DNA of 64,000 nt from Algoriphagus iocasae (GTDB taxonomy: Bacteria; Bacteroidota; Bacteroidia; Cytophagales; Cyclobacteriaceae): contig NZ_JACIJO010000003.1 in NCBI RefSeq assembly GCF_014206875.1, positions 536,066-600,065 of the forward strand, given 5' to 3'. A program made the translations under genes and the position numbers. Below are positions 37,493 through 46,100 of this stretch, piece by piece. Each line of letters starts with the position of its first letter. Position 1 is the stretch's first letter. The notes beneath the pieces are model-generated. The model saw only the letters and a program-made list of their open reading frames with translations. It was not told the origin of the DNA and made no database searches.

Positions 37493-39352
37493 ATGTGTGG
37501 AATTGTAGGTTTTTGGAATAAAGAATTACCGGCTTCGGAATCTACGCTGACAGCCATGAGAGAATCTTTGGTTCATAGAGGTCCTGATGCAGGATCCCAT
37601 TGGGCGGAAGGAAAAATTGGTTTAGGGCATAGAAGACTTTCGATTCTGGATTTGAGTGAGGGGGCTAATCAGCCTTTTCAATCACCTTGCGGAAATTTTA
37701 TTTTAGTATTTAATGGGGAAATTTTTAATTATAAAAGCTTTTACCCAGAGCTAAAAAATAAAGGATACAGCTTTAAAACAACCTCAGATACAGAAGTATT
37801 ACTGTATCTGCTTATGGAATACGGAACTGATTCGCTCAGCCGACTCAATGGTTTTTTTGCTTTTTCTTTTTATGATAAGAGAAATCAGGAAATGATTTTG
37901 GTAAGGGATAGATTTGGTGTAAAACCATTATTTTATTCCAATAACCATCAGGGCTTTTATTTTGCAAGTGAAATCAAGGCTCTATGGGCAGGAGATGTGC
38001 AGAAGGATATCCAAGAGTCTCAACTAGATGAATTATTTCTCTACAGATTTACTTCAGGTGAGAATACTGTTTTCAAAAATATCTACAGATTATTACCAGG
38101 CTATCTGATTAGATTAAAAGATTCAGGAAGGCAGGTAAGTTCGGAGCGCTGGTTTCATCTTGGAAATTCTATTGCTGCTCAGCCTAAAATCAACAATCCT
38201 TACGAGTGGTTTGAACAGACATTTCATGAAAGCATTCGCCTAAGGATGATAGCAGACGTTCCTGTTGGAACGCTTTTAAGTGGAGGTTTGGATAGTAGCA
38301 GTACCTTATTTAGCCAAGCTTCTCAAGGCTTTGATGATCTGAGTGCCTGGAATATTTCATTTAGCAACAAAGAGCACGATGAATCCCATTTAGCCAGGAA
38401 ATTATCCCAGGAATTGGGAGCTAACTTCCATAGTTTCGAGTTCGATAATGAGCAACTCGTTGATTTGACTACCCGATCCATTGTTCAGCATGATGAACCC
38501 ATCATGCATTTTTCTGATGGACATTTATTGGGGATTTCGGAGAAAGCCAAGTCGGAGGTAAAAGTGTTACTTTCCGGTGAAGGTGCAGATGAAATTCTTG
38601 GAGGATATGTCAGATACAAGGTTCATGATAATGAGCTTCGGTATAACTTGTTAAATATGATTCGTTTCGTTCCTGACAAATGGTTGAAAAATGACCGATT
38701 GAGAAAGATGAAACGCTATCTGGGAATGGGCAATCGAGAAGCTGAAATTTTGATGAATGCTAACGAATTGTACTTGGCTGACCTTAAAAAGTTAGGCGTG
38801 CTTTCTTCCGATTTACTTCCTGACTTTAGAGTCAAAATTTTGGAAGAAGCTAAAAAAGTCTATCCTAACAACCGTTTGAGACAGTTACTTTATCTTGAGC
38901 AACATACCCATCTTTATACTCTTAATGACAGGAATGACCGAACTACAATGGGGGCATCTATCGAATGTAGAGATCCATTTTTAGATCCGAATTTGGTCAT
39001 TGGGGTGGGAAGTTTGCCAGATAAGTATTTCCACATCAGAGGAAAAGGGAAAGATCTTTTGATGAACAGTATCGGTAAAAAGCTCCCGGAATATATTACC
39101 AAACATAGAAAAGTTGGATTGTCAGTTCCATGGGATGAATTGATTTTACAAAACCCAATTCTTAGGGAACATTTGGAGAATTTGCCAAATTCTGACTTAT
39201 TTTTAATGAAGCCATATTGCTACCTCGATGCGAAAAGCATAGTGGAGAATTTCAAAAAGAATCCAAAATTGTATTACCCAACCATCAGGCAAATCTTCTT
39301 CACTGCTATGTGGTTCCAAACAAAATTTGAATTTTCAACCATAGAAAAATAA
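37493..39352 (+). CDS. asnB: Asparagine synthetase B-type glutamine amidotransferase, copy 1
   Basis: This 619-residue protein has the N-terminal glutaminase with catalytic Cys2 (MCGIVGFW) and the RGPDAG and FNGEIFNY motifs. The C-terminal ATP-pyrophosphatase domain has the P-loop LLSGGLDSSSTL (about residue 261) and SGEGADEILGGY (about 360). It transfers ammonia from Gln to an adenylated carboxylate. In a polysaccharide cluster with a uronic-acid-forming dehydrogenase, amidation of a uronic or nonulosonic acid (as for WbpS-like enzymes) is more plausible than free asparagine synthesis. This is inference; a second paralogue is at 52182. Confidence 0.9.
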   Translation: MCGIVGFWNKELPASESTLTAMRESLVHRGPDAGSHWAEGKIGLGHRRLSILDLSEGANQPFQSPCGNFILVFNGEIFNYKSFYPELKNKGYSFKTTSDTEVLLYLLMEYGTDSLSRLNGFFAFSFYDKRNQEMILVRDRFGVKPLFYSNNHQGFYFASEIKALWAGDVQKDIQESQLDELFLYRFTSGENTVFKNIYRLLPGYLIRLKDSGRQVSSERWFHLGNSIAAQPKINNPYEWFEQTFHESIRLRMIADVPVGTLLSGGLDSSSTLFSQASQGFDDLSAWNISFSNKEHDESHLARKLSQELGANFHSFEFDNEQLVDLTTRSIVQHDEPIMHFSDGHLLGISEKAKSEVKVLLSGEGADEILGGYVRYKVHDNELRYNLLNMIRFVPDKWLKNDRLRKMKRYLGMGNREAEILMNANELYLADLKKLGVLSSDLLPDFRVKILEEAKKVYPNNRLRQLLYLEQHTHLYTLNDRNDRTTMGASIECRDPFLDPNLVIGVGSLPDKYFHIRGKGKDLLMNSIGKKLPEYITKHRKVGLSVPWDELILQNPILREHLENLPNSDLFLMKPYCYLDAKSIVENFKKNPKLYYPTIRQIFFTAMWFQTKFEFSTIEK

Positions 39353-39377
39353 GCCAGCATTTAACCCGATCTATTTT

Positions 39378-39782
39378 ATGCAAAGAAATGAACAGGTAAA
39401 ACTCCCACAGATATTTGATCCCAGAGGAAATCTCACATTTTTACAATACCCTGACCAAATCCCTTTTGAGATAAAAAGAGTATTTTGGACATATGATGTT
39501 CCTGGAGGAGAGATCAGGGGTGGCCATGCATTTAGACAGCAGCAGGAGTTGATTGTAGCTCTCAGCGGATCATTTGATGTGGTAATTACCAATGAAAACG
39601 GAGAGGAAATCAGAACTTCACTAAATAGGTCTTATAATGCTTTGTTTTTGCCAAAAATGACCTGGAGACATCTTGAAAACTTCTCTACTAATGCAGTGGC
39701 ATTGCACTTATCTGATACTGATTATTTGAAAGAGGATTATATCCGGGATTTTGAAATTTACAAGGAACTTAAGAATGGCTAA
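39378..39782 (+). CDS. FdtA/QdtA-like sugar 3,4-ketoisomerase cupin, altered active site
   Basis: This 134-residue single-domain cupin is of the FdtA/WxcM C-terminal type. Landmarks are PRGNLTFLQYPDQIPFEIKR and YDVPGGEIRGGHAF (residues 39-52). Family members isomerise dTDP-4-keto-6-deoxyglucose to the 3-keto sugar using two His residues in an HxH pattern. Here the pair reads His50-Ala-Phe52, so the second His is missing. The next gene encodes a related cupin that keeps His-x-His. The two may form a heteromer, or this copy may have a different reaction. It overlaps the next gene by eight bases. Confidence 0.82.
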   Translation: MQRNEQVKLPQIFDPRGNLTFLQYPDQIPFEIKRVFWTYDVPGGEIRGGHAFRQQQELIVALSGSFDVVITNENGEEIRTSLNRSYNALFLPKMTWRHLENFSTNAVALHLSDTDYLKEDYIRDFEIYKELKNG

Positions 39783-40209
39783 TAAAACAATTTGGGATTG
39801 TAACTTGGTTTATCTTCCAAAATTAGGAGATAGAAAAGGTCATATTACTCCAGTCACAAACTTGAAAGAATTACCTTTTGAAACCAAAAGGGTATTTTAT
39901 CTATACGATATTCCTGGGGGTGAAAGTAGGGGAGCACATGCGCATTACGAATGCCATCAATTTTTAGTTGCAGTGAGTGGTGCCTTTGAAGTTTTATTGG
40001 ATGATGGTAATTCAAAAAGACAAGTATTATTAAATAGGCCAGACTTAGGATTATTGATTCCAGCTGGTATTTGGGCATCAGAGATCAATTTCTCTTCAGG
40101 TGCTGTCTGTTTGGTATTAGCTAGTGAGAAGTTTAACGAAAAAGATTATATCAGAGATTATAATGAGTATTTAAACTTTATTAAGCCCCATGATTCATCC
40201 GCTAGCTGA
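39775..40209 (+). CDS. FdtA/QdtA-like sugar 3,4-ketoisomerase cupin
   Basis: The ATG at 39775 gives 144 residues; a TTG at 39751 in frame would add eight and is less likely. The protein has the full FdtA pattern, DRKGHITPVTNLKELPFETK and YDIPGGESRGAHAH, with His55 and His57 forming the expected catalytic pair. It would convert dTDP-4-keto-6-deoxyglucose to dTDP-3-keto-6-deoxy-hexose for the FdtB-type aminotransferase at 22929. It overlaps the preceding cupin by 8 bases and the acetyltransferase by 20. Whether the product is galacto (Fuc3N) or gluco (Qui3N) is not readable from sequence. Confidence 0.85.
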   Translation: MANKTIWDCNLVYLPKLGDRKGHITPVTNLKELPFETKRVFYLYDIPGGESRGAHAHYECHQFLVAVSGAFEVLLDDGNSKRQVLLNRPDLGLLIPAGIWASEINFSSGAVCLVLASEKFNEKDYIRDYNEYLNFIKPHDSSAS

Positions 40210-40657
40210 CGTTCAAACCCAAAAGATTGGGGAAAACACCCGAATCTGGCAATATGCAGTTGTTTTGCAAGGAGCCAAAATTGGGAAAGATTGCAATGTA
40301 AACTGTCATACTTTTATAGAAAACGATGTACTCATTGGGGACCGGGTGACGGTAAAATCAGGAGTATATCTTTGGGATGGTTTGACAATTGAAGACGATG
40401 TATTTATCGGGCCAAATGTCACTTTTACCAACGACAAATATCCCAGATCAAAAAAATATCCATCAGAGTTTCAGAGAACAATCATCAAAAAAGGAGCTTC
40501 CATTGGTGCTGGGTCTGTGATTTTGGGAGGCTGCACTATTGGTGAAAACTCCATGGTGGGTGCCGGCTCTCTGGTAACCAGAGATGTTCCGCCAAATACC
40601 CTTGTGATGGGAAGTCCAGCCAAAGTGGTACGAAAAATTGAAGTTGATACTGAGTAA
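40190..40657 (+). CDS. FdtC/QdtC-like N-acetyltransferase (hexapeptide repeat)
   Basis: This 155-residue left-handed beta-helix protein has repeats such as IGKDCNVNCHTFIENDVLIG and SIGAGSVILGGCTIGENSMV. It ends in the canonical VTRDVPPNTLVMGSPAKVVR. The FTNDKYPRSKKYPSEF insertion is typical of the WbpD/FdtC/QdtC subgroup, which acetylate 3-amino sugars on nucleotide carriers. It directly follows the two ketoisomerase cupins with a 20-base overlap. It would finish dTDP-Fuc3NAc or dTDP-Qui3NAc made by the aminotransferase at 22929. Confidence 0.87.
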   Translation: MIHPLADVQTQKIGENTRIWQYAVVLQGAKIGKDCNVNCHTFIENDVLIGDRVTVKSGVYLWDGLTIEDDVFIGPNVTFTNDKYPRSKKYPSEFQRTIIKKGASIGAGSVILGGCTIGENSMVGAGSLVTRDVPPNTLVMGSPAKVVRKIEVDTE

Positions 40658-40663
40658 TACAAC

Positions 40664-41668
40664 ATGAGAACAGGAATAAATCCCGCAAAACTAGACTCCA
40701 AAATTGCTCAAAAATACCATCACAGGATAATCATACCTGTGTTTATTCCTGAGATTTCAGGCTATTTCCAGAATTTAATGGAGGTGTATCGCCTCTGTAT
40801 AGAATCCGCATTTTTGACTCAGCATGGCAGGTCAGCAATAACTGTGGTGGACAATGGATCGTGTGATCAAGTGAAATCCTGGCTCAGAGAACTTCAGGAT
40901 CAAGGTATCATTGAAACTCTAATTACTCATAAAGAAAATGTAGGCAAGATCGATGCTATAATAGGAGCTGCAAGGGGATGTAGAGAAGAACTCATCACTT
41001 TGTCAGATAGTGATATTTTATTTAGAAATGGATGGCAAGAAGAAGTTGAGAAAGTATTTATTGCATTTCCTAAAGCTGGCTCAGTAGCACCTTTTCCCAT
41101 TGCTAGACATATGTATTATCATTCCTCTTCAACCCAAAAGGCAGCATTAATGGGTGAGATTAGCTTTAAGTTTCAAGAAACATCTGAACATGACATGATC
41201 AAAGAAGTGTATGATTCTTATGGTTGGAACTACGTTCCTGAATACGATGGATTACTACCAGTAGTATCAAATAAAGGGCAGCAAGCAGTGATGGGTAGCG
41301 GGCATCAGGTATTTACCATCAGAAGAGATCTTTTTTTCAAAATGCCAGTTGAGCCAAGTTTTATAAAAATAGGATCAGGATCTGAGTTAAACTGGATTGA
41401 TAAACCAATCAATGAATTAGGGACCTGGAGGTTAAGTACTCTCCGGACTTGGGTTCATCATATGGGCAACCAGTTGACTGATGAAAACAACACTGCTTTT
41501 TCAATGGTTGAGAAAAATGATAATGTTCCTGAACTGATTCAATTAAAAGAATTAAAAACAGGGCAGATCAATCAAACTAATCAAAGAGTATTTGCTAAAT
41601 TATTCAAGCTTAAAAATGATTCAAGGCCACCCGCGCCTGAATTAACAGTCCAATTCAAAAGCTTATGA
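40664..41668 (+). CDS. GT2-like glycosyltransferase
   Basis: This 334-residue GT-A-like protein has RIIIPVFIPEISGYFQNLME at the N-terminus, AITVVDNGSCDQVK (about residue 57), NVGKIDAIIGAARGCREEL (about 88) and the metal-binding TLSDSDILFRNGWQ (about 110). The C-terminal half contains GSGHQVFTIRRDLFFKMP (about 208) but lacks a clear ED acceptor motif. It follows FdtC by six bases and may use the finished 3-acetamido sugar. That link rests on position alone. Confidence 0.78.
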   Translation: MRTGINPAKLDSKIAQKYHHRIIIPVFIPEISGYFQNLMEVYRLCIESAFLTQHGRSAITVVDNGSCDQVKSWLRELQDQGIIETLITHKENVGKIDAIIGAARGCREELITLSDSDILFRNGWQEEVEKVFIAFPKAGSVAPFPIARHMYYHSSSTQKAALMGEISFKFQETSEHDMIKEVYDSYGWNYVPEYDGLLPVVSNKGQQAVMGSGHQVFTIRRDLFFKMPVEPSFIKIGSGSELNWIDKPINELGTWRLSTLRTWVHHMGNQLTDENNTAFSMVEKNDNVPELIQLKELKTGQINQTNQRVFAKLFKLKNDSRPPAPELTVQFKSL

Positions 41669-41701
41669 TTTCGAAGGATTTTAAATTTAACATGAAATTT
41701 A

Positions 41702-42811
41702 ATGACACCTCAAGAGAAGGTGCTCTATTATAAAGGATTGAATGGGATAAGGGCAATCGCTGCTTTATCCGTCCTCCTTTCCCATATTATAACTGGGGCT
41801 AATTATATCTATCCGGAATTAGAGATAGATGAATTGGATATAGCAAACTATGGTGTTACCATGTTTTTCACCTTAAGCGGTTTCCTTATTACCAGCCTTT
41901 TATTGACGGAAAACAAAGAGACGGGCACCATCAAACTCAAAGATTTCTATATCAGAAGGATTCTTAGAATTTGGCCGATTTACTATTTATACATCTTCGT
42001 TTCGGCAGCTTGTTTGTATTTTTTCCTTGAAGCCAATATTATTCAGAAGGAGTTATTATACTATTTGACCTTTTTTGCTAATGTTCCATTTATTCTTAGT
42101 TCTGGGCTAATGGCAATTAGTCATTTGTGGTCTATTGGAGTGGAAGAACAATTTTATATTTTTTGGCCATGGTTTTTTATGAATACAAAAAGTATTCTTA
42201 CCAAGTTGTTTGTATTTGTTTTGGCCTTTTACTTTTTAAAGGTCCTCGCTTTGGTGGTTTTTAAATATACTGATAGTGATATTTTCTATACGGTCTTAAA
42301 AGTAAATCGATTTGATTGTATGGGAATTGGAGGCATTGGGGCAGTCCTTTACCATCAGAAAAGTAAAGTAGTTGATTTTTTCACCAGTAAAACTGTCCAA
42401 TGGATCGTTTTGATTTGTTTGGCTGTCATGCTACTCGAGGAATTTAGATTTTCCATGTTAATAGATCATCAACTAGTCGCATTAATCACGCTTTCCTTAA
42501 TTCTATCCAACATTTCATTAGAAAATCCAATATTAAATTTGGAGAACAATTTCTTCAATTTTATAGGCAAGCTTTCTTATGGCATATATGTTTATCACAA
42601 ACTGATTGTATTGCTACTAGTACCTTTTGTTAAATTTTTACCCTTTCCAAATGGTTTGAAATTAACCACTTTGGCAGTCCTTTCGCTGGTATTGACACTC
42701 GCAATATCCTACCTTTCCTTCCATTATTTCGAAAAAGCATTTTTAAAACTAAAATCAAAATACACCACTATTAAAAGCACTTCCGAAAAGGAAGTAAAAA
42801 TGAGTTCATAA
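41702..42811 (+). CDS. OafA/YrhL-type membrane O-acyltransferase (acyltransferase 3 family)
   Basis: This 369-residue protein has about ten membrane segments. The family's N-terminal GLNGIRAIAALSVLLSHII (residues ~10-28) includes the conserved R-x10-H pattern with the catalytic His. FTLSGFLITSLLL (about 57) and RRILRIWPIYYLYIF (about 83) are typical motifs, and HLWSIGVEEQFYIFWPWFF (about 141) is the conserved SxxxExxF region. It would transfer acetyl or another acyl group onto surface glycan from the cytoplasmic side. It is the last gene of block B. Confidence 0.88.
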   Translation: MTPQEKVLYYKGLNGIRAIAALSVLLSHIITGANYIYPELEIDELDIANYGVTMFFTLSGFLITSLLLTENKETGTIKLKDFYIRRILRIWPIYYLYIFVSAACLYFFLEANIIQKELLYYLTFFANVPFILSSGLMAISHLWSIGVEEQFYIFWPWFFMNTKSILTKLFVFVLAFYFLKVLALVVFKYTDSDIFYTVLKVNRFDCMGIGGIGAVLYHQKSKVVDFFTSKTVQWIVLICLAVMLLEEFRFSMLIDHQLVALITLSLILSNISLENPILNLENNFFNFIGKLSYGIYVYHKLIVLLLVPFVKFLPFPNGLKLTTLAVLSLVLTLAISYLSFHYFEKAFLKLKSKYTTIKSTSEKEVKMSS

Positions 42812-43126
42812 TAGTTTAATTAATATATCCTCTTTCCTATCAATAACAAAAATCAAAGCCTTAAAGGATTAGAAATACAATCGAATTGGCTCCCGTCTCC
42901 TGTCTTCCGTCTCTTGTTTCTGTCTTCTGCCCTTTCAAACAAAGTGCTTAGCCTCTAGTCATAAATTCGGATTTCATGTTGTTTCAATGCATCTCCTGTT
43001 ATTTGCATAGTTTTTGTTAAATTTTAGGGTTGGCGATTTGAAGGGTAGATTATCATCTGTTTCAATTGCATACGGTTTGGTTTTTCCTCACCTTTGGTTA
43101 ATAGTTTGAAAGATATTTTAAAGTAA
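42812..43126. other. 315-base gap between blocks B and C
   Basis: No ORF is convincing here. The gap carries a short heptamer repeat (42893-42933, listed separately). It should contain the promoter of the T9SS giant, because the preceding acyltransferase ends a tight string. No exact TAnnTTTG element was found; the nearest look-alikes are at 43070-43110 and are not listed as promoters. Confidence 0.5.
42893..42933 (+). repeat. Heptanucleotide tandem repeat (CCGTCTC family), short array
   Basis: Consecutive units read CCGTCTC, CTGTCTT, CCGTCTC, then a 6-base TTGTTT, then CTGTCTT and CTGCCCT. The same CCGTCTC/CCGTCTT unit recurs at 62094-62121 and 62278-62284, about 19 kb away, so it is a dispersed family and not a local accident. 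No spacer sequences are present. Confidence 0.6.
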
Positions 43127-46100
43127 ATGGCAAAAACTTTACTTGGCTTTACAAGACTGGTAAGAACTTCTCTCCGAAAAGGAGGAAAGCTGTTTGCTTT
43201 AACGGCTTTAGTCTTTCTTTTTTTTCAATTTATTGTAAGCCATTCTGTAGAAGCACAGGTAGTAGTCATACCAAGAGAAGGTTTTCCTTATTGTCAGCCC
43301 TTTCAAGGAGGTGGGCCTTTTGACTATACAATCTTAGGTGGGGAAATTAGAATTCCAGTTGGAGCACCAGAAAACCCCACATCAAATACTATTATAAATT
43401 CATTTATTGCTAACCCTACAGGTCAATCACTACAATTAACCCCTTACCAATATTGGCATTCTGGGTATGCGATTGTTGATATTCCTTTCTCATCTCAATT
43501 TGGGATAAGAGCATCATTTGAATACTTTTCTTATGGTCCTTTTGATAGGGCAACCGAGCGGGCAGTTCCAGCAGATGGGATCAGTTTTTTTATGTTTGAT
43601 GCAGATAGACCTATCGATATTGGGTATTTGGGTGGATCACTAGCATATGCTCCTTATATAGACCTAGATGGTACAGAGTTGCAACCAGGTATTGCTGGTG
43701 GGTATGTTGGAATTGGATTTGATGAAAGAGGAAATTTTGGTGTTGGTACTTTAAATCAGGATAATTCTCTATGGTTAAAAGGCTTGCCTAACACTATCAC
43801 AATACGTGGTCCTGAAACCTCTAATTATGACGTATTAGAAAGATTTGTTACAAATAGGTCTCGTGATACAGATGGAATAGAATATTTACCGAGCAATCCA
43901 GAACCTCAATGGTTTGATATTGATAATATTTCTTCAATTAGAACAATTGATTGTAATCAACCTGGATATAGAAAAGTTTTTATTGAACTGACCCCAAATG
44001 GACTAGGAGGATATGATATCAAGATAGATATGTTGGTAAATGATGAGGATGGGCTTCAACTTGTTTCATTTCCTCCAATAAATTACCCATATGCCGCTCC
44101 TGAAAGATTGAAAATTGGTTTTGCAGGAAGTACTGGATATGGTAGGAATAACCATGAAATCAGAAACGTAACTGTAAACGTTGCTGATATATCTGCGGCA
44201 TTATTACCACAAGTTTCCGATCAAGAAAAAATAATCTGTAAAGATGATGATTTAGAGTTTACATTTGATGTAAATCTTCAATCAGGTAATGACGCATTTA
44301 TTACCTGTATGCAACTTTTTGCCAATAACCCAGGTCCTCCTGATAATTCTGTCCCGCCAAACACTTTTGATTGTGGGTTTGATGGTTCGCTTTGTACTGG
44401 GAAATGTAATCCAGATAATTATGAAGTTCCAGTTTACGATGCAAGTGGAAACCTTTTAGGAACATTTTATTCCATTTTAGAAGAATTGAATACCGGTAAC
44501 TTTGAAGACGAAAGAAACAAGGCAACAATTAGATTTGAACCTGCCCCAGGATTTACAGGTGAAGCAACAGTTTATTATAACGTTACAGATAACTATGGAT
44601 TGACTTCCCAGCCATCAAAGATCACTGTAGTGTCCAACCCATTCCCAATAAAAATTCAAGATGGATCTATTGACAACCCTACTTGTGATGGACAGCAGGA
44701 TGGAAGAATCTACGATGTAATTGTTGGGGATTTGGTTGCTGGATTTGATTACGAATGGCTTTTTGATGGAAATTCTATAGGAAAATCAGGTGCTTCTGTC
44801 AGCTCATTGGTAAATGGCGAAGCAACTTTTGAATTAGCAGGAGTCAATCTAGGCACATATACTTTGAATGTTTGGAACCCTTCAGATTCTCAGACTGGAG
44901 GTTGTTATGAATCAGTAGTTGTTGTTGTGGATCAAGAAAATGGTACACCAGTAACTATTGATATCCCTGATAAAACAATTTGTGAAGGAGAGGATGTATC
45001 TTTCCTTCCTTTAGTAGATCCTGCTGATATTCCTTCTGGAGCAACTCCAACTTTTTTATGGTACCAAAATGCCAATAGATCTGGAGGAGCATTAGTGAAT
45101 AATTCCACCATCGATGTTGATGGAAATCAAGTAACCGTTTCCATTGCTGCTACTGGGGAATTGACACTTTCTGGTTTGAAAAATAATGGGGCAAATTCCA
45201 CTTATGAATTTTTTGTAGAAGTTGCTGATCAGACCCAAGCAGGTGGTAATTTCTGCCCATACATTGGTGATGTCTTGACAAAAGCTACGGTGTTGGTAAA
45301 TCCACCGCTGACTTTTTCAGTTGACCATAAAGATGATTGGTGTATTAGCTATTCAGGTGAAATTGTAGCGACAATAACAGGAGCATCTGATGTGACATAT
45401 ACGCTATTGGATGAAAATGATCAGGAGTTGGGAACTAATTCCACAGGGGTGTTTTCTTCTTTACCAGCTGGATTGTACAAAGTTTTTGGATCATCCCCAT
45501 CTCTCGGTTGTAGCTCTCCAATAGAAGAAGTTACTGTGGAAGGACCGGCAGAAGGATTGGTAATTGCACCAGGAGCAGTAGATAACTCTTATTGTGGGCT
45601 TCCAAATGGATCTATTACATTTGATTTATTTGGGGGAAATGTTCCTTATCAATCAATCAAAGTGAATGGGACTCAAATTCCATATGATCCAAAAGGCGTT
45701 TACACAGTAACTGGATTATCAGCTACTCAATATACCATAGATATCATTGATGCTAAGGGATGTACTACTAGCCAGACTATGGAAGTCGCAGCAGATCCTC
45801 CTTCCTACTTTTCTACAATTGGCTCAGAGGTTTGTGAAGGGAAAGTTGGAACTGCTAACCTGGATGTTCAAGACCCATCAACAGGTTCACCAATATTTGA
45901 ATGGTATTATCAGAATGCAGCAGGGGACTATGTATTAATTTCAGATGGGATGACTGTAGGAGATTATTCCTACCAGATTAGCTCGGATTACGAACTTTCT
46001 GTAACTGGCCTTCCAGCAGATTCAGTTCCTTATATTTTTTATCTTTTGGTATCTGGAGATAGAATTTGTGATCAAGGATATATACCAACTGAAATAAAGG

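Noticed and set aside
39378..39782. Pseudogene call for the first FdtA-type cupin
   Set aside because: The frame is intact, full length and translationally coupled; a changed active site is better treated as divergence than decay.
43070..43126. Promoter of the T9SS giant
   Set aside because: TACGGTTTG and TAATAGTTTG look similar to TAnnTTTG but have the wrong internal spacing, so no promoter is claimed.
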